Below the pieces are notes generated by a model, which saw only the letters and a program-made list of their open reading frames with translations, was not told the origin of the DNA and ran no database searches. The translations under genes and the position numbers were made by a program. DNA of 13,864 nucleotides from CAYMLQ01 sp964390795 (lineage in GTDB: Bacteria > Verrucomicrobiota > Kiritimatiellia > RFP12 > UBA1067). Shown here piece by piece: positions 1-8,995 of the stretch (position 1 is its first letter; each line of letters opens with the position of its first letter). The stretch covers positions 1 through 13,864 of the forward strand of contig CAYMLQ010000124.1 of assembly GCA_964390795.1 (NCBI GenBank), read 5' to 3'.

Positions 1-39
1 GGGTGTGCGTGGAGGACGCTGCTGCAACGTGTCGGGCGG

Positions 40-3000
40 GTGCGGAGCCTGAGCCTGCGAAAGCGATGGGGGAGGCCGGCAGCTCTCGGTTGCCTGTTCC
101 TCGTCGCCTGGAGCCTGGACGTTCATTCGGCGGCCGTGCCCGCGACATTGACGCTGTTTGATGCGCCGCCAGCGGCCAAGGCAGCTTCGGCGAATGTGAT
201 CGCCGCCCAGCCAGTTGCGGCCGCCGGCGTGAAACGGTCGCGAACCGGGCGTGTGCAGGCGGCGGCCATCTCGGCCATCGCCACCAATCTTTCGGCGCGC
301 ACGGTGCTCAACCTGTTCGACGGTCTGAATGTTGAAGTGGAGTGGCTGTCGCAGGAACAGATTTCCGTCGGGAATGATTTCTGGTCCGGCCGGCTGACGG
401 ATGATCCGCTGAGCGCGGTGGACTTGTCGGTGGTGGATGGAATTTCGCACATTCAGGTGAATTCGCCCAAGTATGGCCTGTTTGATTTGGAACCGCAGGC
501 CGACGGTTCTTTTGCCGTGCGGGAGTTGGATGCGGAGTTGATTAAAGGAAACGGCCAGTGCGTGGTGGAGGTCACGAATGCTCCGGCTGCCACCGCTCCC
601 GACCTCAAATCGTTAGCGGCGGTTTCCGGGTCCGGCGGCCTGACGCCAATGGCGGTCTATACGCCGGTGACAGTGGATGTGCTGGTTGTTTATACCCCGG
701 CGGTGACGGCGAAGCTCGGCAGCCACGCCGCCTGCAAGGCCAAGGCGCAGGCGGGCGTCAATTCCGAGAACTCCACCTTTGGCCGCAGCGGGATCGTTCA
801 CCGGATGCGCCTGGTCAACGCCCGGCAAATCAACCGCGTCAGCTCCGGCAATCTCGCCACGGAGTTGAGCTGGGTGGCCGGTTCCGCCGAGGTGGCGGCC
901 CTTCGCAATGAGGTGGGCGCGGACGTGGTGGCGTATGTGTCTGAGACAGACATTCATGGTATGTATGGCATCGCCCAAGGAGCCGGCCCTTTCTCGTCGT
1001 GTTATTACAGCACGTTCAGCGGCGTCTGGCCGCACGAGGTCGGCCACAATCAGGGCGCGGGGCACGACAAGGCCAACGGCGGCGGAAAATACTCCTACTC
1101 GCACGCCCACTATTGGAACAATGGCACGAAGGTCGTCGGCACGATCATGTCTTACACGGGTTCGCGCATCAGCTACTTTTCCAATCCCGGTATTTCCTAT
1201 CAAGGATTTCCAACCGGGGTGACCAACGACCAGGACAACGCGCGGACGATCAACGAATTTGACACCACCGTGGCTGGGTGGAAACCGTCCAAGCTGCTGA
1301 TGGACGCTGCGGTGGGCATCACTGTCTCCACCCCGATACCGACAGAGCGTTCGACGTTCAACATCCTCGTCGCCGCCACCAACGCCGGACCGGAAGTGGC
1401 GACGAACACCACCGTGAACGTCCCGCTGCCGGCAACGCTCAGCTACGTCAGCGACAACGGCGGTGGCGCTTACAACTCCGCGACCGGCGCGTGGCGGCTG
1501 CCCTCGCTGGCCGCCGGTTCAAATGTCCTGCTGACCATCTCCGCCAAGCCAAACTCCGGCACGCGAGGCACGTCTATCGCCATTGCCGCCGTGGTCGCCT
1601 CCGTGGGCACCAGCTTCGTGGATTTCGATTTCTACAACAATTCCAACAGCGTCAGCATCGTGCCGCAAGCGGATTTGTCCACGACCTATGTCTGGACTAA
1701 CAACCTTTCGGGACTTTGGAGCGCGGCAATGAATTGGACGAACAGCACCCCGCCGCCAGCCGGAGGGACGAACACCTGCGTGCTGCATTTTTTCGGCGCA
1801 ACGGGCTACATGGCTTCCAATGATTTCGCAGGAGTTTTCCAAATCAATTTTCTGGATTTCGCCAACAGCTCCACGAACCAGTCGGGCATCGCGGGCAACC
1901 CGATTCAATTCGTCTCCTACTCCGCGTCGGCCAAACCGCAATGCTATGTTCACGCGGGCGGCCCGGCCGTGGTTTCCAATCCGTTGACTCTGTCCGAAAG
2001 CCTGAACCTGTTTTCGTCGTCGGGAAAGCCTCTGTGGCTGGCGGGTGGTATCAGCGGGCCGGGCGGAATTTCGAAAAATGATGGCAATCGGCTGTTGCTT
2101 TCCGCGAGCAATAGCTTCACTGGTCCGCTCCAGATCAATGGCGGCAGTGTGGAGGTCAGCAATCTTCAGGCGTTGAGCCAGTGTTACTACGTCAATGTCG
2201 CCGACGGCGCGCGGCTAGCATTGCAAACCGCCGGTAGCTACCTCCCGACGGCGCTGCAAATCATTGGCGACGGCGGCGGCGGCGGAAGCCTCGCGTTCAA
2301 CTTCGCGGGCAACGGCGTTTCCAGTTGGCCGGGGAACATCACGCTGCTGGACAATGCCACCATCGGCAGCAGCGGGGCGTGGGTGACCAATAGTATTTCC
2401 GGCGCGATCAGCGGCAACGGCGACCTGACGTTTCTTGCGCAAGGCTCCAGCAGCAAACACCTCGGGGTTTTCGTGCTCGGCAATCCCGCGAACTCCTGGT
2501 CTGGCGACACCACTGTCAAAGCGGGCGCTGCCGCCAGTTGCCAGTTGAGACTGGCGGCGAGCAACGCCCTGCCGGTCGCGACCCGCGTGATTTTGGATTC
2601 CGCCGGCGATGCGTTCCACTTCGGGCAGTTTGACCTCAGCGGTTTTTCACAGACGCTTGCTGGTTTGCAGGGTGACAGCACAACGAACAGCATTTTCAAC
2701 AGCAGCGCCACCACCGCCGCACTGACCGTCAATCAAAGCCAGGATGACGACTGGGCCTTTGCCATGAGCGGGCCACTGTCCTTGACCCGCACGGGTGGCG
2801 GCACAGTGACGTGGAGCGGCGTCGCCAGCCACACCGGTGGTACGGCGTTGCGCGGCGGTTTCACCATCGTCAACGGCCGAGTCGCGCCGGGACAGGTCAG
2901 TGTCGGCCCCGGCTGGATTGGCGGCAGCGGCTTCGTGCAAAGTCTGGTGGTGACGAACAAAGGTGTGCTGGCGCCGGGCCTGAGCGGCGCGGCGACGACG

Positions 3001-6000
3001 CTCGCCATCAGCAACCTGACCTGCACCACCGGTGCGCGGCTGGTCTTCAGCTTGACCAACCGCCTGACGGTGGGCGGCGGCACCAATGATTTCATCACCG
3101 TGAGTAGCGCAGCGATTGTCGGTGCCACCACGGTTTCGCTGAACCTGCTGGCCACGCCCGCCGTCGGCCGCTACGTCCTTCTGCGGGCGGCGGGCACCAT
3201 TTCGGGCGCCAACAACCTCACGCTGGCGCCGGAGATCTTGAACACGCGCTTTCAGGCCACGCTCGACGTGAGCGTATCCAACGAAATTGCCGTGGTCATC
3301 GGTGCGGCGGTTGCGCCGAGCAACCTGGTCTGGCGCGGCGACGGATTGACGAACCAGTGGGACATCGGGGCGACCACGAACTGGGTGGCCGGTGCGGCTC
3401 CGCAGGCCTTTTTCAACGCGGACGAGGTGACGTTTGACGACAGCGGCGCGAGTGCGCCGAGCCTCGCGCTGGTCGGGACGCTGGCACCCGGTTCCATCAC
3501 CGTCAATTCCACCAACGCATTCGCGCTGGCCGGTTCGGGCAGCCTCATCGGACCGGCGAATATCACCAAACAGGGTCGCGCGGATTTCACGCTGTCTACC
3601 GCCAACAATTTCAGCAGCGGCACGGTTTTCCTGGAGGCCGGGCAGATTTGGCTGGCCAACGTCAACGCCATCTCCGGCATGTCGGCGGTGACTGTGGCGG
3701 ACGGCGGGGAGTTGACCATGAACAAGACCGGGACTTACGCGAATGTGCCCGTCACCATCACCGGCAACGGCGACACCACCGGTCACGGTGCACTCTATTT
3801 TCGCACATCCGGCACGGTGACCTGGCCGGGGGAAATCAATTTGAACGGGCCGTCGCAGATTTCCATTTACAGCGGCGGGTTGACCGTGAATTTGAACGGC
3901 TCCATCACGGATGCAGCCGAGGCGACCTCGGACCTGACGCTCATGGCCAGCGGCGCGTCCTCGAGTCATGATAATTATTTTGTGCTCAAAGCGCCTTGCA
4001 CCTATGGCGGCAACACCACGTTCGACACGTACTACGCTTCTTGCCATGTTAAACTCGGAGTAAACAATGCCTTGCCTGTCAGCACCGTGCTCACGCTCGC
4101 CGGCGGCATCACCAAATCCGTTCCTGAAATCGCGGAGCTGCAATTGAACGGATTCAGCCAGGAGCTCGCCGGCTTGACGACCGCAGCCGGCGCGACCGGC
4201 AGCGGCGGAGTCAATCAAATCATCAACACCACCGTCAATGCCGGTGCGCTGACCATCAATAATTTCGACGACTTTGTTTTCGCCGGCTCGCTCGGCGGGG
4301 CGGGCACATACAATAATTTCAGCCTCACCAAACTCGGCACGGGGACCTTCATTTTGGCGGGAAGCAATTCGTTCACCGGCCCGCTCTCGGTGGGCGGCGG
4401 CACGCTGGTGGTTTCCAATCTGGCGGCGACAACGGCTGGCTGCCTCCTCACGTTGAGCAATGTGCCCGACGCGGTCTTCAAGTTGGAAAACGCCGCTCAA
4501 CTCGGAGCGCTGAGCGGCGGCGGGGCGCTCGGCGGCAACGTCAATCTGGGCGCGAACAGTCTGACTGTCGGCGACGCGCAGGACGCGACCTTTGCCGGAA
4601 TCATCTACGGCACGGGCGGCGTGACGAAGATCGGCATCAACACGACCTGGACGCTCACCGGCGCAAACACCTACACCGGCGTCACTGCCATCAGCGGCGG
4701 GACGCTGCAACTCGGCGATGGCACCACCAAAAACGGTGTGGTGGCCGGCAACATAACTAACAATGTGGCGCTGGTGTTTGCCAATCCAAGCGCGCAAACC
4801 AACACGAGCGTCATCAGCGGCAGTGGCACGCTCAACAAGTCGGCAGCCGGCACGCTGACGTTGACGGCTACCAACACCTTCACCGGCAACACGACGATCA
4901 GCGCGGGTCAGTTGGTTATTGGCGGTGCGGGTCAGTTGGGGGGCGGTAGTTACGCGGGAAACATCATCAACAACGCGGCGTTGGTTTACAGCAGCAGCGC
5001 GGCGCAGACGTTGGGAGGAGCCATTTCCGGCACGGGTTCACTGACCAAGAACGGTGCCGGCACGCTGACGCTGGTTGGTAGCAACAGCTATTCCGGCGGC
5101 ACGATTCTCGCCGGCGGCACATTGACTATCACGAATGATGCGGCGCTGGGCGCGACTTCCGGCGGCTTGACTTTCAGCGGTAGCAGCACGTTGCGGGCGG
5201 GAGCGAATGTGGCGTTGAGCGCGACGCGCAACCTCACCTTAAATACGGGCGTGACGGGCACATTGGACCCGCAGACCAACCCGCTTACCGTGAGCGGGAA
5301 CATCTCCGGCGCGGGGACGCTGAATAGGCCGACCGGCACGGGAACGCTGGTTCTGGCGGGTGACAACTCCGGTTGGACCGGCCCCCTCACGCTGGGCGCA
5401 AATGGCTGGGTGCAAGTGGCGTCGAGCACGGCGCTGGGATCGTCGGGCACGGCGAAAACCATTGGTCTGACGAGTGCCGCCACCGATACGAGCGGCATTC
5501 AATTGATCAACAACGTGACGATTGCCAACAAAAACCTGACCCTTAAAGGGCGCGCCGTCGGCAATTATTTCCTGCAAAATGTTTCCGGAACGAATGTGTG
5601 GGCGGGAACCATCAACATGAATGCTACCGGCGGTTCATATTCCATCAGTTCACTGGCCGGCCTTTTGGAACTGTCCGGGGTGATCACCAATACCGTTAAC
5701 AATGCTAACGCGCGCAATGTGGTCTTCCAAGGGGCTGGCGCGACGCTCGTTTCTGGGGCGATCAAGGACGGAGCAGGAGCAACCTATCGCTCGCAAGTGA
5801 CGGTGAACGGCCCCGGCGTGTTGACCTTGACTGGAACGAACACCTACAGCGGCCTGACCACGGTCAGCAACGGCACGCTGGCGGTCGGCTGTGACCTCGC
5901 CTTGAAGGCTGGAAATGCACTGACCTTGAGCGGCGGCACCTTCGACGCGGGAAGCTTCAGCAACAGCCTCGGGACGTTGACGCTGAGCACAGGCTCAAGC

Positions 6001-6237
6001 AACACGCTGGCCGTGAGCGGCGGCACCTGCGCGCTCTCCTTCTCAGGACTTTCCGGCACGGGTACGCTGACGGTCACGGGGAGGCTGGGGCTCAAGACGG
6101 TGCGGTTCGGCGTGAACGCGGCTGCGCTCACGCCTGCGCAACTCGCCAGCATCGACAACGACGGCCATGACGTGTGTTTGACGCCGCTCGGCTATCTCGT
6201 CCGCAAGCAGCGCGGCGCCTTGCTCCAGATCCTATGA
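40..6237 (+). CDS. Giant secreted metzincin protease with DUF11-like domain and PATR beta-strand repeats
   Basis: Predicted exported multidomain protein of 2065 residues. The N-terminus is a good signal peptide: basic RKRWGR, a hydrophobic AALGCLFLVAWSL core, and probable cleavage near VHSA-A at about residue 32. Residues about 36-205 look like a propeptide. Residues about 210-410 form a zinc protease domain resembling reprolysin-like/M72 peptidases. It has the motif HEVGHNQGAGHD at residues 332-343 (zinc ligands H332, H336, H342; catalytic E333) and a Met-turn IMSY around M370. Residues about 420-540 resemble DUF11. Two 'W...W...NW' head modules, at about residues 550 and 1097, each open a long run of PATR repeats rich in G, N, S and T. 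The tail is ALTPAQLASIDN...GYL. No C-terminal autotransporter barrel or PEP-CTERM anchor is visible. The GTG start was chosen for the signal peptide, but the frame stays open to the left edge, so the true start may lie upstream. Likely role: surface or secreted protease/adhesin (inferred). Confidence 0.88.
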   Translation: MRSLSLRKRWGRPAALGCLFLVAWSLDVHSAAVPATLTLFDAPPAAKAASANVIAAQPVAAAGVKRSRTGRVQAAAISAIATNLSARTVLNLFDGLNVEVEWLSQEQISVGNDFWSGRLTDDPLSAVDLSVVDGISHIQVNSPKYGLFDLEPQADGSFAVRELDAELIKGNGQCVVEVTNAPAATAPDLKSLAAVSGSGGLTPMAVYTPVTVDVLVVYTPAVTAKLGSHAACKAKAQAGVNSENSTFGRSGIVHRMRLVNARQINRVSSGNLATELSWVAGSAEVAALRNEVGADVVAYVSETDIHGMYGIAQGAGPFSSCYYSTFSGVWPHEVGHNQGAGHDKANGGGKYSYSHAHYWNNGTKVVGTIMSYTGSRISYFSNPGISYQGFPTGVTNDQDNARTINEFDTTVAGWKPSKLLMDAAVGITVSTPIPTERSTFNILVAATNAGPEVATNTTVNVPLPATLSYVSDNGGGAYNSATGAWRLPSLAAGSNVLLTISAKPNSGTRGTSIAIAAVVASVGTSFVDFDFYNNSNSVSIVPQADLSTTYVWTNNLSGLWSAAMNWTNSTPPPAGGTNTCVLHFFGATGYMASNDFAGVFQINFLDFANSSTNQSGIAGNPIQFVSYSASAKPQCYVHAGGPAVVSNPLTLSESLNLFSSSGKPLWLAGGISGPGGISKNDGNRLLLSASNSFTGPLQINGGSVEVSNLQALSQCYYVNVADGARLALQTAGSYLPTALQIIGDGGGGGSLAFNFAGNGVSSWPGNITLLDNATIGSSGAWVTNSISGAISGNGDLTFLAQGSSSKHLGVFVLGNPANSWSGDTTVKAGAAASCQLRLAASNALPVATRVILDSAGDAFHFGQFDLSGFSQTLAGLQGDSTTNSIFNSSATTAALTVNQSQDDDWAFAMSGPLSLTRTGGGTVTWSGVASHTGGTALRGGFTIVNGRVAPGQVSVGPGWIGGSGFVQSLVVTNKGVLAPGLSGAATTLAISNLTCTTGARLVFSLTNRLTVGGGTNDFITVSSAAIVGATTVSLNLLATPAVGRYVLLRAAGTISGANNLTLAPEILNTRFQATLDVSVSNEIAVVIGAAVAPSNLVWRGDGLTNQWDIGATTNWVAGAAPQAFFNADEVTFDDSGASAPSLALVGTLAPGSITVNSTNAFALAGSGSLIGPANITKQGRADFTLSTANNFSSGTVFLEAGQIWLANVNAISGMSAVTVADGGELTMNKTGTYANVPVTITGNGDTTGHGALYFRTSGTVTWPGEINLNGPSQISIYSGGLTVNLNGSITDAAEATSDLTLMASGASSSHDNYFVLKAPCTYGGNTTFDTYYASCHVKLGVNNALPVSTVLTLAGGITKSVPEIAELQLNGFSQELAGLTTAAGATGSGGVNQIINTTVNAGALTINNFDDFVFAGSLGGAGTYNNFSLTKLGTGTFILAGSNSFTGPLSVGGGTLVVSNLAATTAGCLLTLSNVPDAVFKLENAAQLGALSGGGALGGNVNLGANSLTVGDAQDATFAGIIYGTGGVTKIGINTTWTLTGANTYTGVTAISGGTLQLGDGTTKNGVVAGNITNNVALVFANPSAQTNTSVISGSGTLNKSAAGTLTLTATNTFTGNTTISAGQLVIGGAGQLGGGSYAGNIINNAALVYSSSAAQTLGGAISGTGSLTKNGAGTLTLVGSNSYSGGTILAGGTLTITNDAALGATSGGLTFSGSSTLRAGANVALSATRNLTLNTGVTGTLDPQTNPLTVSGNISGAGTLNRPTGTGTLVLAGDNSGWTGPLTLGANGWVQVASSTALGSSGTAKTIGLTSAATDTSGIQLINNVTIANKNLTLKGRAVGNYFLQNVSGTNVWAGTINMNATGGSYSISSLAGLLELSGVITNTVNNANARNVVFQGAGATLVSGAIKDGAGATYRSQVTVNGPGVLTLTGTNTYSGLTTVSNGTLAVGCDLALKAGNALTLSGGTFDAGSFSNSLGTLTLSTGSSNTLAVSGGTCALSFSGLSGTGTLTVTGRLGLKTVRFGVNAAALTPAQLASIDNDGHDVCLTPLGYLVRKQRGALLQIL
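1300..1662 (+). other. DUF11-like domain within the giant protease
   Basis: Residues about 421-541 of the first protein read as an Ig-like beta-sandwich of the DUF11 'conserved repeat' type. Key features are the VAATNAGPEVATNTTV segment, then VPLPATLSYVSDNGG, then LPSLAAGSNVLLTI. DUF11 domains usually act as stalk or spacer modules on exported bacterial proteins. Here the domain separates the protease from the beta-repeat passenger. The domain name is recalled from family patterns, not searched. Confidence 0.65.
4609..5130 (+). repeat. Tandem 210-bp (70-residue) PATR units
   Basis: Inside the first gene, two consecutive units of exactly 70 codons (4609-4818 and 4819-5028) are followed by a partial third from 5029. 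Each unit runs G[TS]G.[LV].K, then G/T-TLTL, then .NTY/F[TS]G.T.I..G.L, then .G.I.NN.AL[VY]....AQT. This is the autotransporter-associated beta-strand repeat pattern, expected to add turns to a beta-helix. The units are recognisably homologous at DNA level (for example the caacacct-ac/tc-accggc cores) but diverged, so they are old rather than recent duplications. Confidence 0.75.
5837..6080 (+). repeat. C-terminal module copy 1 (paired with 8555-8798)
   Basis: This 244-bp segment in the 3' end of the first PATR gene aligns without a gap to 8555-8798 in the second. About four bases in five are identical by eye, rising to about nine in ten over the first 95 bp. The exact shared run CTGGCGGTCGGCTGTGACCT lies in both. 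The encoded stretch includes NTYSG.TTVSNGTLAVG, then CDLALKAGNALTL, then GGTFDAG.FSNS.GTLTL. Similarity then falls off toward the stop codon, although the ALTPAQ tail is kept. Confidence 0.85.
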
Positions 6238-6251
6238 AGAATCACACGTTT

Positions 6252-6276
6252 GTGCGATAGACCAGCTCGGTCGCAC
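6252..6276 (+). other. Small hairpin between the two PATR genes
   Basis: Arms GTGCGA (6252-6257) and TCGCAC (6271-6276) are perfectly complementary with a 13-base loop, starting 15 bases after the stop codon at 6237. No T-run follows, so it is not a classical rho-independent terminator. It could slow transcription or protect the 3' end, or be chance. Apart from this hairpin and the ribosome-binding site of the next gene, the 132-bp gap shows nothing recognisable. Confidence 0.25.
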
Positions 6277-6369
6277 CTTCTATGCTAATCGTGTCTACTG
6301 GCGGAAGGTTGCGATGCTGGGGCGAGTGCGCAAGACAGCACGGTCACTGCTAAAAGGAAAAAACTGAAA

Positions 6370-8958
6370 ATGTATACGCAAGTGCGAATGACGCTATCAA
6401 TAGGCCTGTTTTCGGGGCTATTGACTGCGGCTCAGGCCGCTACGCTGACGTGGGACATCACAGATACGGTCGACCAGACGATCAACGACGGCGCGGGTAC
6501 GTGGAGCACGTCCAACGCACTGTGGAACGACGCCACGATTGACAACGCCAATGTCGCGTGGGACAACACAGCCAATGCCAACGACACAGCGGTGATCGGG
6601 GCCATTAGTGTGGGTGTAACGAACCTCGTAACCGTGAGCGAGTCGATCAGCCTCGCAGGCCTGACGTTCAACGAAGTCACCAACGCGTGCATCCTGATCG
6701 GCGGATCGCTCACCGCTCCCGGCGGCACGTTCACCATCCAGAACAACGACACAGGGGCTGATCGCCGCACGGGCACGGGCGCTTCGATTGGAAGCTTGCT
6801 CACGGGCAACATGAATGTCGTGTTCTCCGGTTCTGGGGACAATGTCGGACTGACCAATGCCGCGAACGATTTTGTCGGCGAGGTCCGGCTCAATGGCGGA
6901 GGGGTGTCCATCGCCTCCAATGGTGCGCTTGGAAACTCGGCCAATAGTATCGCCGTCATCGGCGCGGGCAGCACCCTGCGCAATTGGGCGGCCGTCACCA
7001 TCAACCGGGATCTGGTTTTCAGCGCCGGTGCGGGTCTCAGTCTCGTCAACTCCGGCAACATCCTGACCCTCGCCGGGAACATCAGCGGCGGGGACAGTGC
7101 GAGCACCCTGACCATCGGAGCGGGTCACGGCAATAGCTGGAACCATACGGCGCGAATCACGGGTACGAATACGATGGCGGGCACGATCCGCATCTACAAC
7201 CAGCTTCGGGCGTACGCGGGGGTTGGCTTGTCGACCAACGCCAACATCAAGATGGGCGACTACTTTGATTTCTCGGCAGGGAACGTAAATACCTGCGGTT
7301 TCCTGGAAACCAGCGGGGAGTTCAACCGTGCACTGGGGAACGCCGCCAATCAGTTCCAGTGGGAATCCAGCGGCAACTACAGGAGCGGCGGCTTCTCAGC
7401 AGTGGGCGACAAGCTGACGATCAACTTCGGCGGCTTGTCCACACCGGGAAGCCTGACGTGGAACACGACAGCTGGGTTCCTGGTGACCGCCGGAGAACTG
7501 CGACTGCAGAACGCTAACGCGACCCACGACCTGGTCTGGAAGAACCCTGTCAGTCTAAATAATGCCGTGCGGGTGATCTATGCGAACAGCAGCGCATTCC
7601 CTGCCATCATGGAAGGTGTTCTCAGCGGAACCGGATCCAGCGGGATTTCCAAGGAGGGTGTCGGCATCCTGCGCCTTTCAGCCACAAACACCTATGCGGG
7701 CGTAACCACCATCGCCGCCGGTACGCTGGAGGCTGGGGCGCTGGCCAACGGAGGGAGCAACAGCTCGGTCGGCAAGTCTGCAAATGCGGCGGCGAACCTC
7801 GTGTTTGGCGCTCCCTCGGCGACGCTTCGCTACATCGGCGCGGCGGATGTGACAACCGACCGCGGCTTCACCACCAGCAGTGGCTCAGGAGGTGGGGCGA
7901 CATTTGAATCGTCTGGCGCTGGTGCGCTGACCCTGAGCAATTCGGTCGCGATGGCGTACGGTACAGTGGACCAGACGCGAACGCTTACCTTGGGTGGCAC
8001 GAACGTGGGCGCCAACACCTTCGCCAAAACGCTCAGCAGCAACGGCACTGCGGCAGTCAGTCTCACGAAGGCGGGCGCTGGCCGGTGGGTTGTGTCAGGC
8101 GACAACAGTTACCCCGGTGCCACAGCGATCAACGCCGGCATACTCCGTATTACCCACTCCAACGCCCTTGGCACGACAGACGGCAATACCACCATTGGCA
8201 CGACAGTAGGCTCCATCGCCACCCTTGAATTGTCTGGTGGTATCTCGGTAGGCGAAGCACTGGGCGTTCGCGGATACGGTGCTGTGGCCGACGCGGACAA
8301 GATCGTCAATGTGTCGGGCAACAACACGCTGGCGGGTAATCTCAGCATTGGCACGGGGGGAATCAACTATGGCTTCCGCAGCGATTCGGACAAGCTCACC
8401 ATCTTGGGCAATATCGTAAGGGATAACGCCACCGGTTCCCGGACTTTCTACCTGCGCGGTGCCGGCAACGGTGAGATCTCAGGGCTGATCAGTGGCACAG
8501 GGTATACACCCGCCGTCGTCAAGGAAGGCACCGGCACGTGGACCTTGAGCGGGGCGAACACCTACAGTGGCACGACGACCGTCAGCAACGGCACTCTGGC
8601 GGTCGGCTGTGACCTGGCCTTGAAGGCGGGAAATGCATTGACACTGGGCGGCGGCACCTTCGACGCGGGAGGCTTCAGCAACAGCGTCGGTACCCTGACG
8701 CTGACCACAGGGACAAGCAATACGTTGGCTGTTACTAGCGGCACCTGCCAGTTGTCGTTCAGCGGCTTGAGCGGTTCGGGCTCGCTGACGGTCACGGGCA
8801 CGTTGGGGCCGACCACACTCCGTTTCGGCACGAGTTCGACTGCGCTGACGCCCGCCCAGCGAGCGCAGATCACGATGGCGAATGGGCGTAAAATCAATTT
8901 GGACGCAAACGGGTATGTCTTCTCGATCGCGCCGGGCACAATGATTCGCGTGCTGTGA
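6370..8958 (+). CDS. Secreted PATR (autotransporter-associated beta-strand repeat) protein
   Basis: Predicted exported protein of 862 residues. The signal peptide has a short basic start, the hydrophobic stretch LSIGLFSGLLTA, and probable cleavage after AQA at residue 23. The mature start ATLTWDI...GTWSTSNALWND is the head module that precedes PATR passengers. PATR repeats are clear at about residues 416-460 (LSGTGSSGISKEGVG, then NTYAGVTTIAAGTLEAG), 563-600 (SLTKAGAGRWVVSGDNSY) and 705-750 (ISGTGYTPAVVKEGTG, then NTYSGTTTVSNGTLAVG). The C-terminus TLRFGTSSTALTPAQ...GYV matches the tail of the upstream giant protein. No protease motif or barrel domain is visible. An AAGGA ribosome-binding site at 6354-6358 supports the ATG at 6370. 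An alternative in-frame ATG at 6388 would shorten the signal peptide. It is followed after 37 bp by the EF-hand gene. Role inferred: surface-displayed or secreted beta-helix protein, possibly an adhesin; ligand unknown. Confidence 0.85.
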   Translation: MYTQVRMTLSIGLFSGLLTAAQAATLTWDITDTVDQTINDGAGTWSTSNALWNDATIDNANVAWDNTANANDTAVIGAISVGVTNLVTVSESISLAGLTFNEVTNACILIGGSLTAPGGTFTIQNNDTGADRRTGTGASIGSLLTGNMNVVFSGSGDNVGLTNAANDFVGEVRLNGGGVSIASNGALGNSANSIAVIGAGSTLRNWAAVTINRDLVFSAGAGLSLVNSGNILTLAGNISGGDSASTLTIGAGHGNSWNHTARITGTNTMAGTIRIYNQLRAYAGVGLSTNANIKMGDYFDFSAGNVNTCGFLETSGEFNRALGNAANQFQWESSGNYRSGGFSAVGDKLTINFGGLSTPGSLTWNTTAGFLVTAGELRLQNANATHDLVWKNPVSLNNAVRVIYANSSAFPAIMEGVLSGTGSSGISKEGVGILRLSATNTYAGVTTIAAGTLEAGALANGGSNSSVGKSANAAANLVFGAPSATLRYIGAADVTTDRGFTTSSGSGGGATFESSGAGALTLSNSVAMAYGTVDQTRTLTLGGTNVGANTFAKTLSSNGTAAVSLTKAGAGRWVVSGDNSYPGATAINAGILRITHSNALGTTDGNTTIGTTVGSIATLELSGGISVGEALGVRGYGAVADADKIVNVSGNNTLAGNLSIGTGGINYGFRSDSDKLTILGNIVRDNATGSRTFYLRGAGNGEISGLISGTGYTPAVVKEGTGTWTLSGANTYSGTTTVSNGTLAVGCDLALKAGNALTLGGGTFDAGGFSNSVGTLTLTTGTSNTLAVTSGTCQLSFSGLSGSGSLTVTGTLGPTTLRFGTSSTALTPAQRAQITMANGRKINLDANGYVFSIAPGTMIRVL
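8555..8798 (+). repeat. C-terminal module copy 2 (paired with 5837-6080)
   Basis: Gap-free partner of the segment at 5837-6080, encoding the last full PATR unit of the 862-residue protein and the start of its tail. The near identity of two neighbouring genes over only this module suggests duplication of the gene end, or gene conversion between neighbours, with the rest diverging or being exchanged. Confidence 0.85.
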
Positions 8959-8995
8959 TCCCTTGAAGGAACTTGTGGAAGGCGAGCGGTCATCT

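Noticed and set aside
2268..2285. GGC-rich triplet run in the first gene
   Set aside because: It encodes a short glycine stretch in a glycine-rich repeat protein and needs no further explanation.
2647..4797. 716-codon open frame on the - strand
   Set aside because: It lies wholly inside the first PATR gene on the opposite strand, has an R/A/G/H-rich composition without domains, and is explained by GC-rich codon bias leaving few stop codons on the complement.
4609..5130. Regular 210-bp spacing as a CRISPR-like or satellite array
   Set aside because: The repeats are in frame, diverged, and encode PATR units, so they are protein repeats rather than a DNA array.
6418..7146. Two overlapping - strand frames of about 240 codons
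   Set aside because: Both are antisense to the 862-residue PATR gene, in different frames, with low-complexity sequence and no ribosome-binding site.
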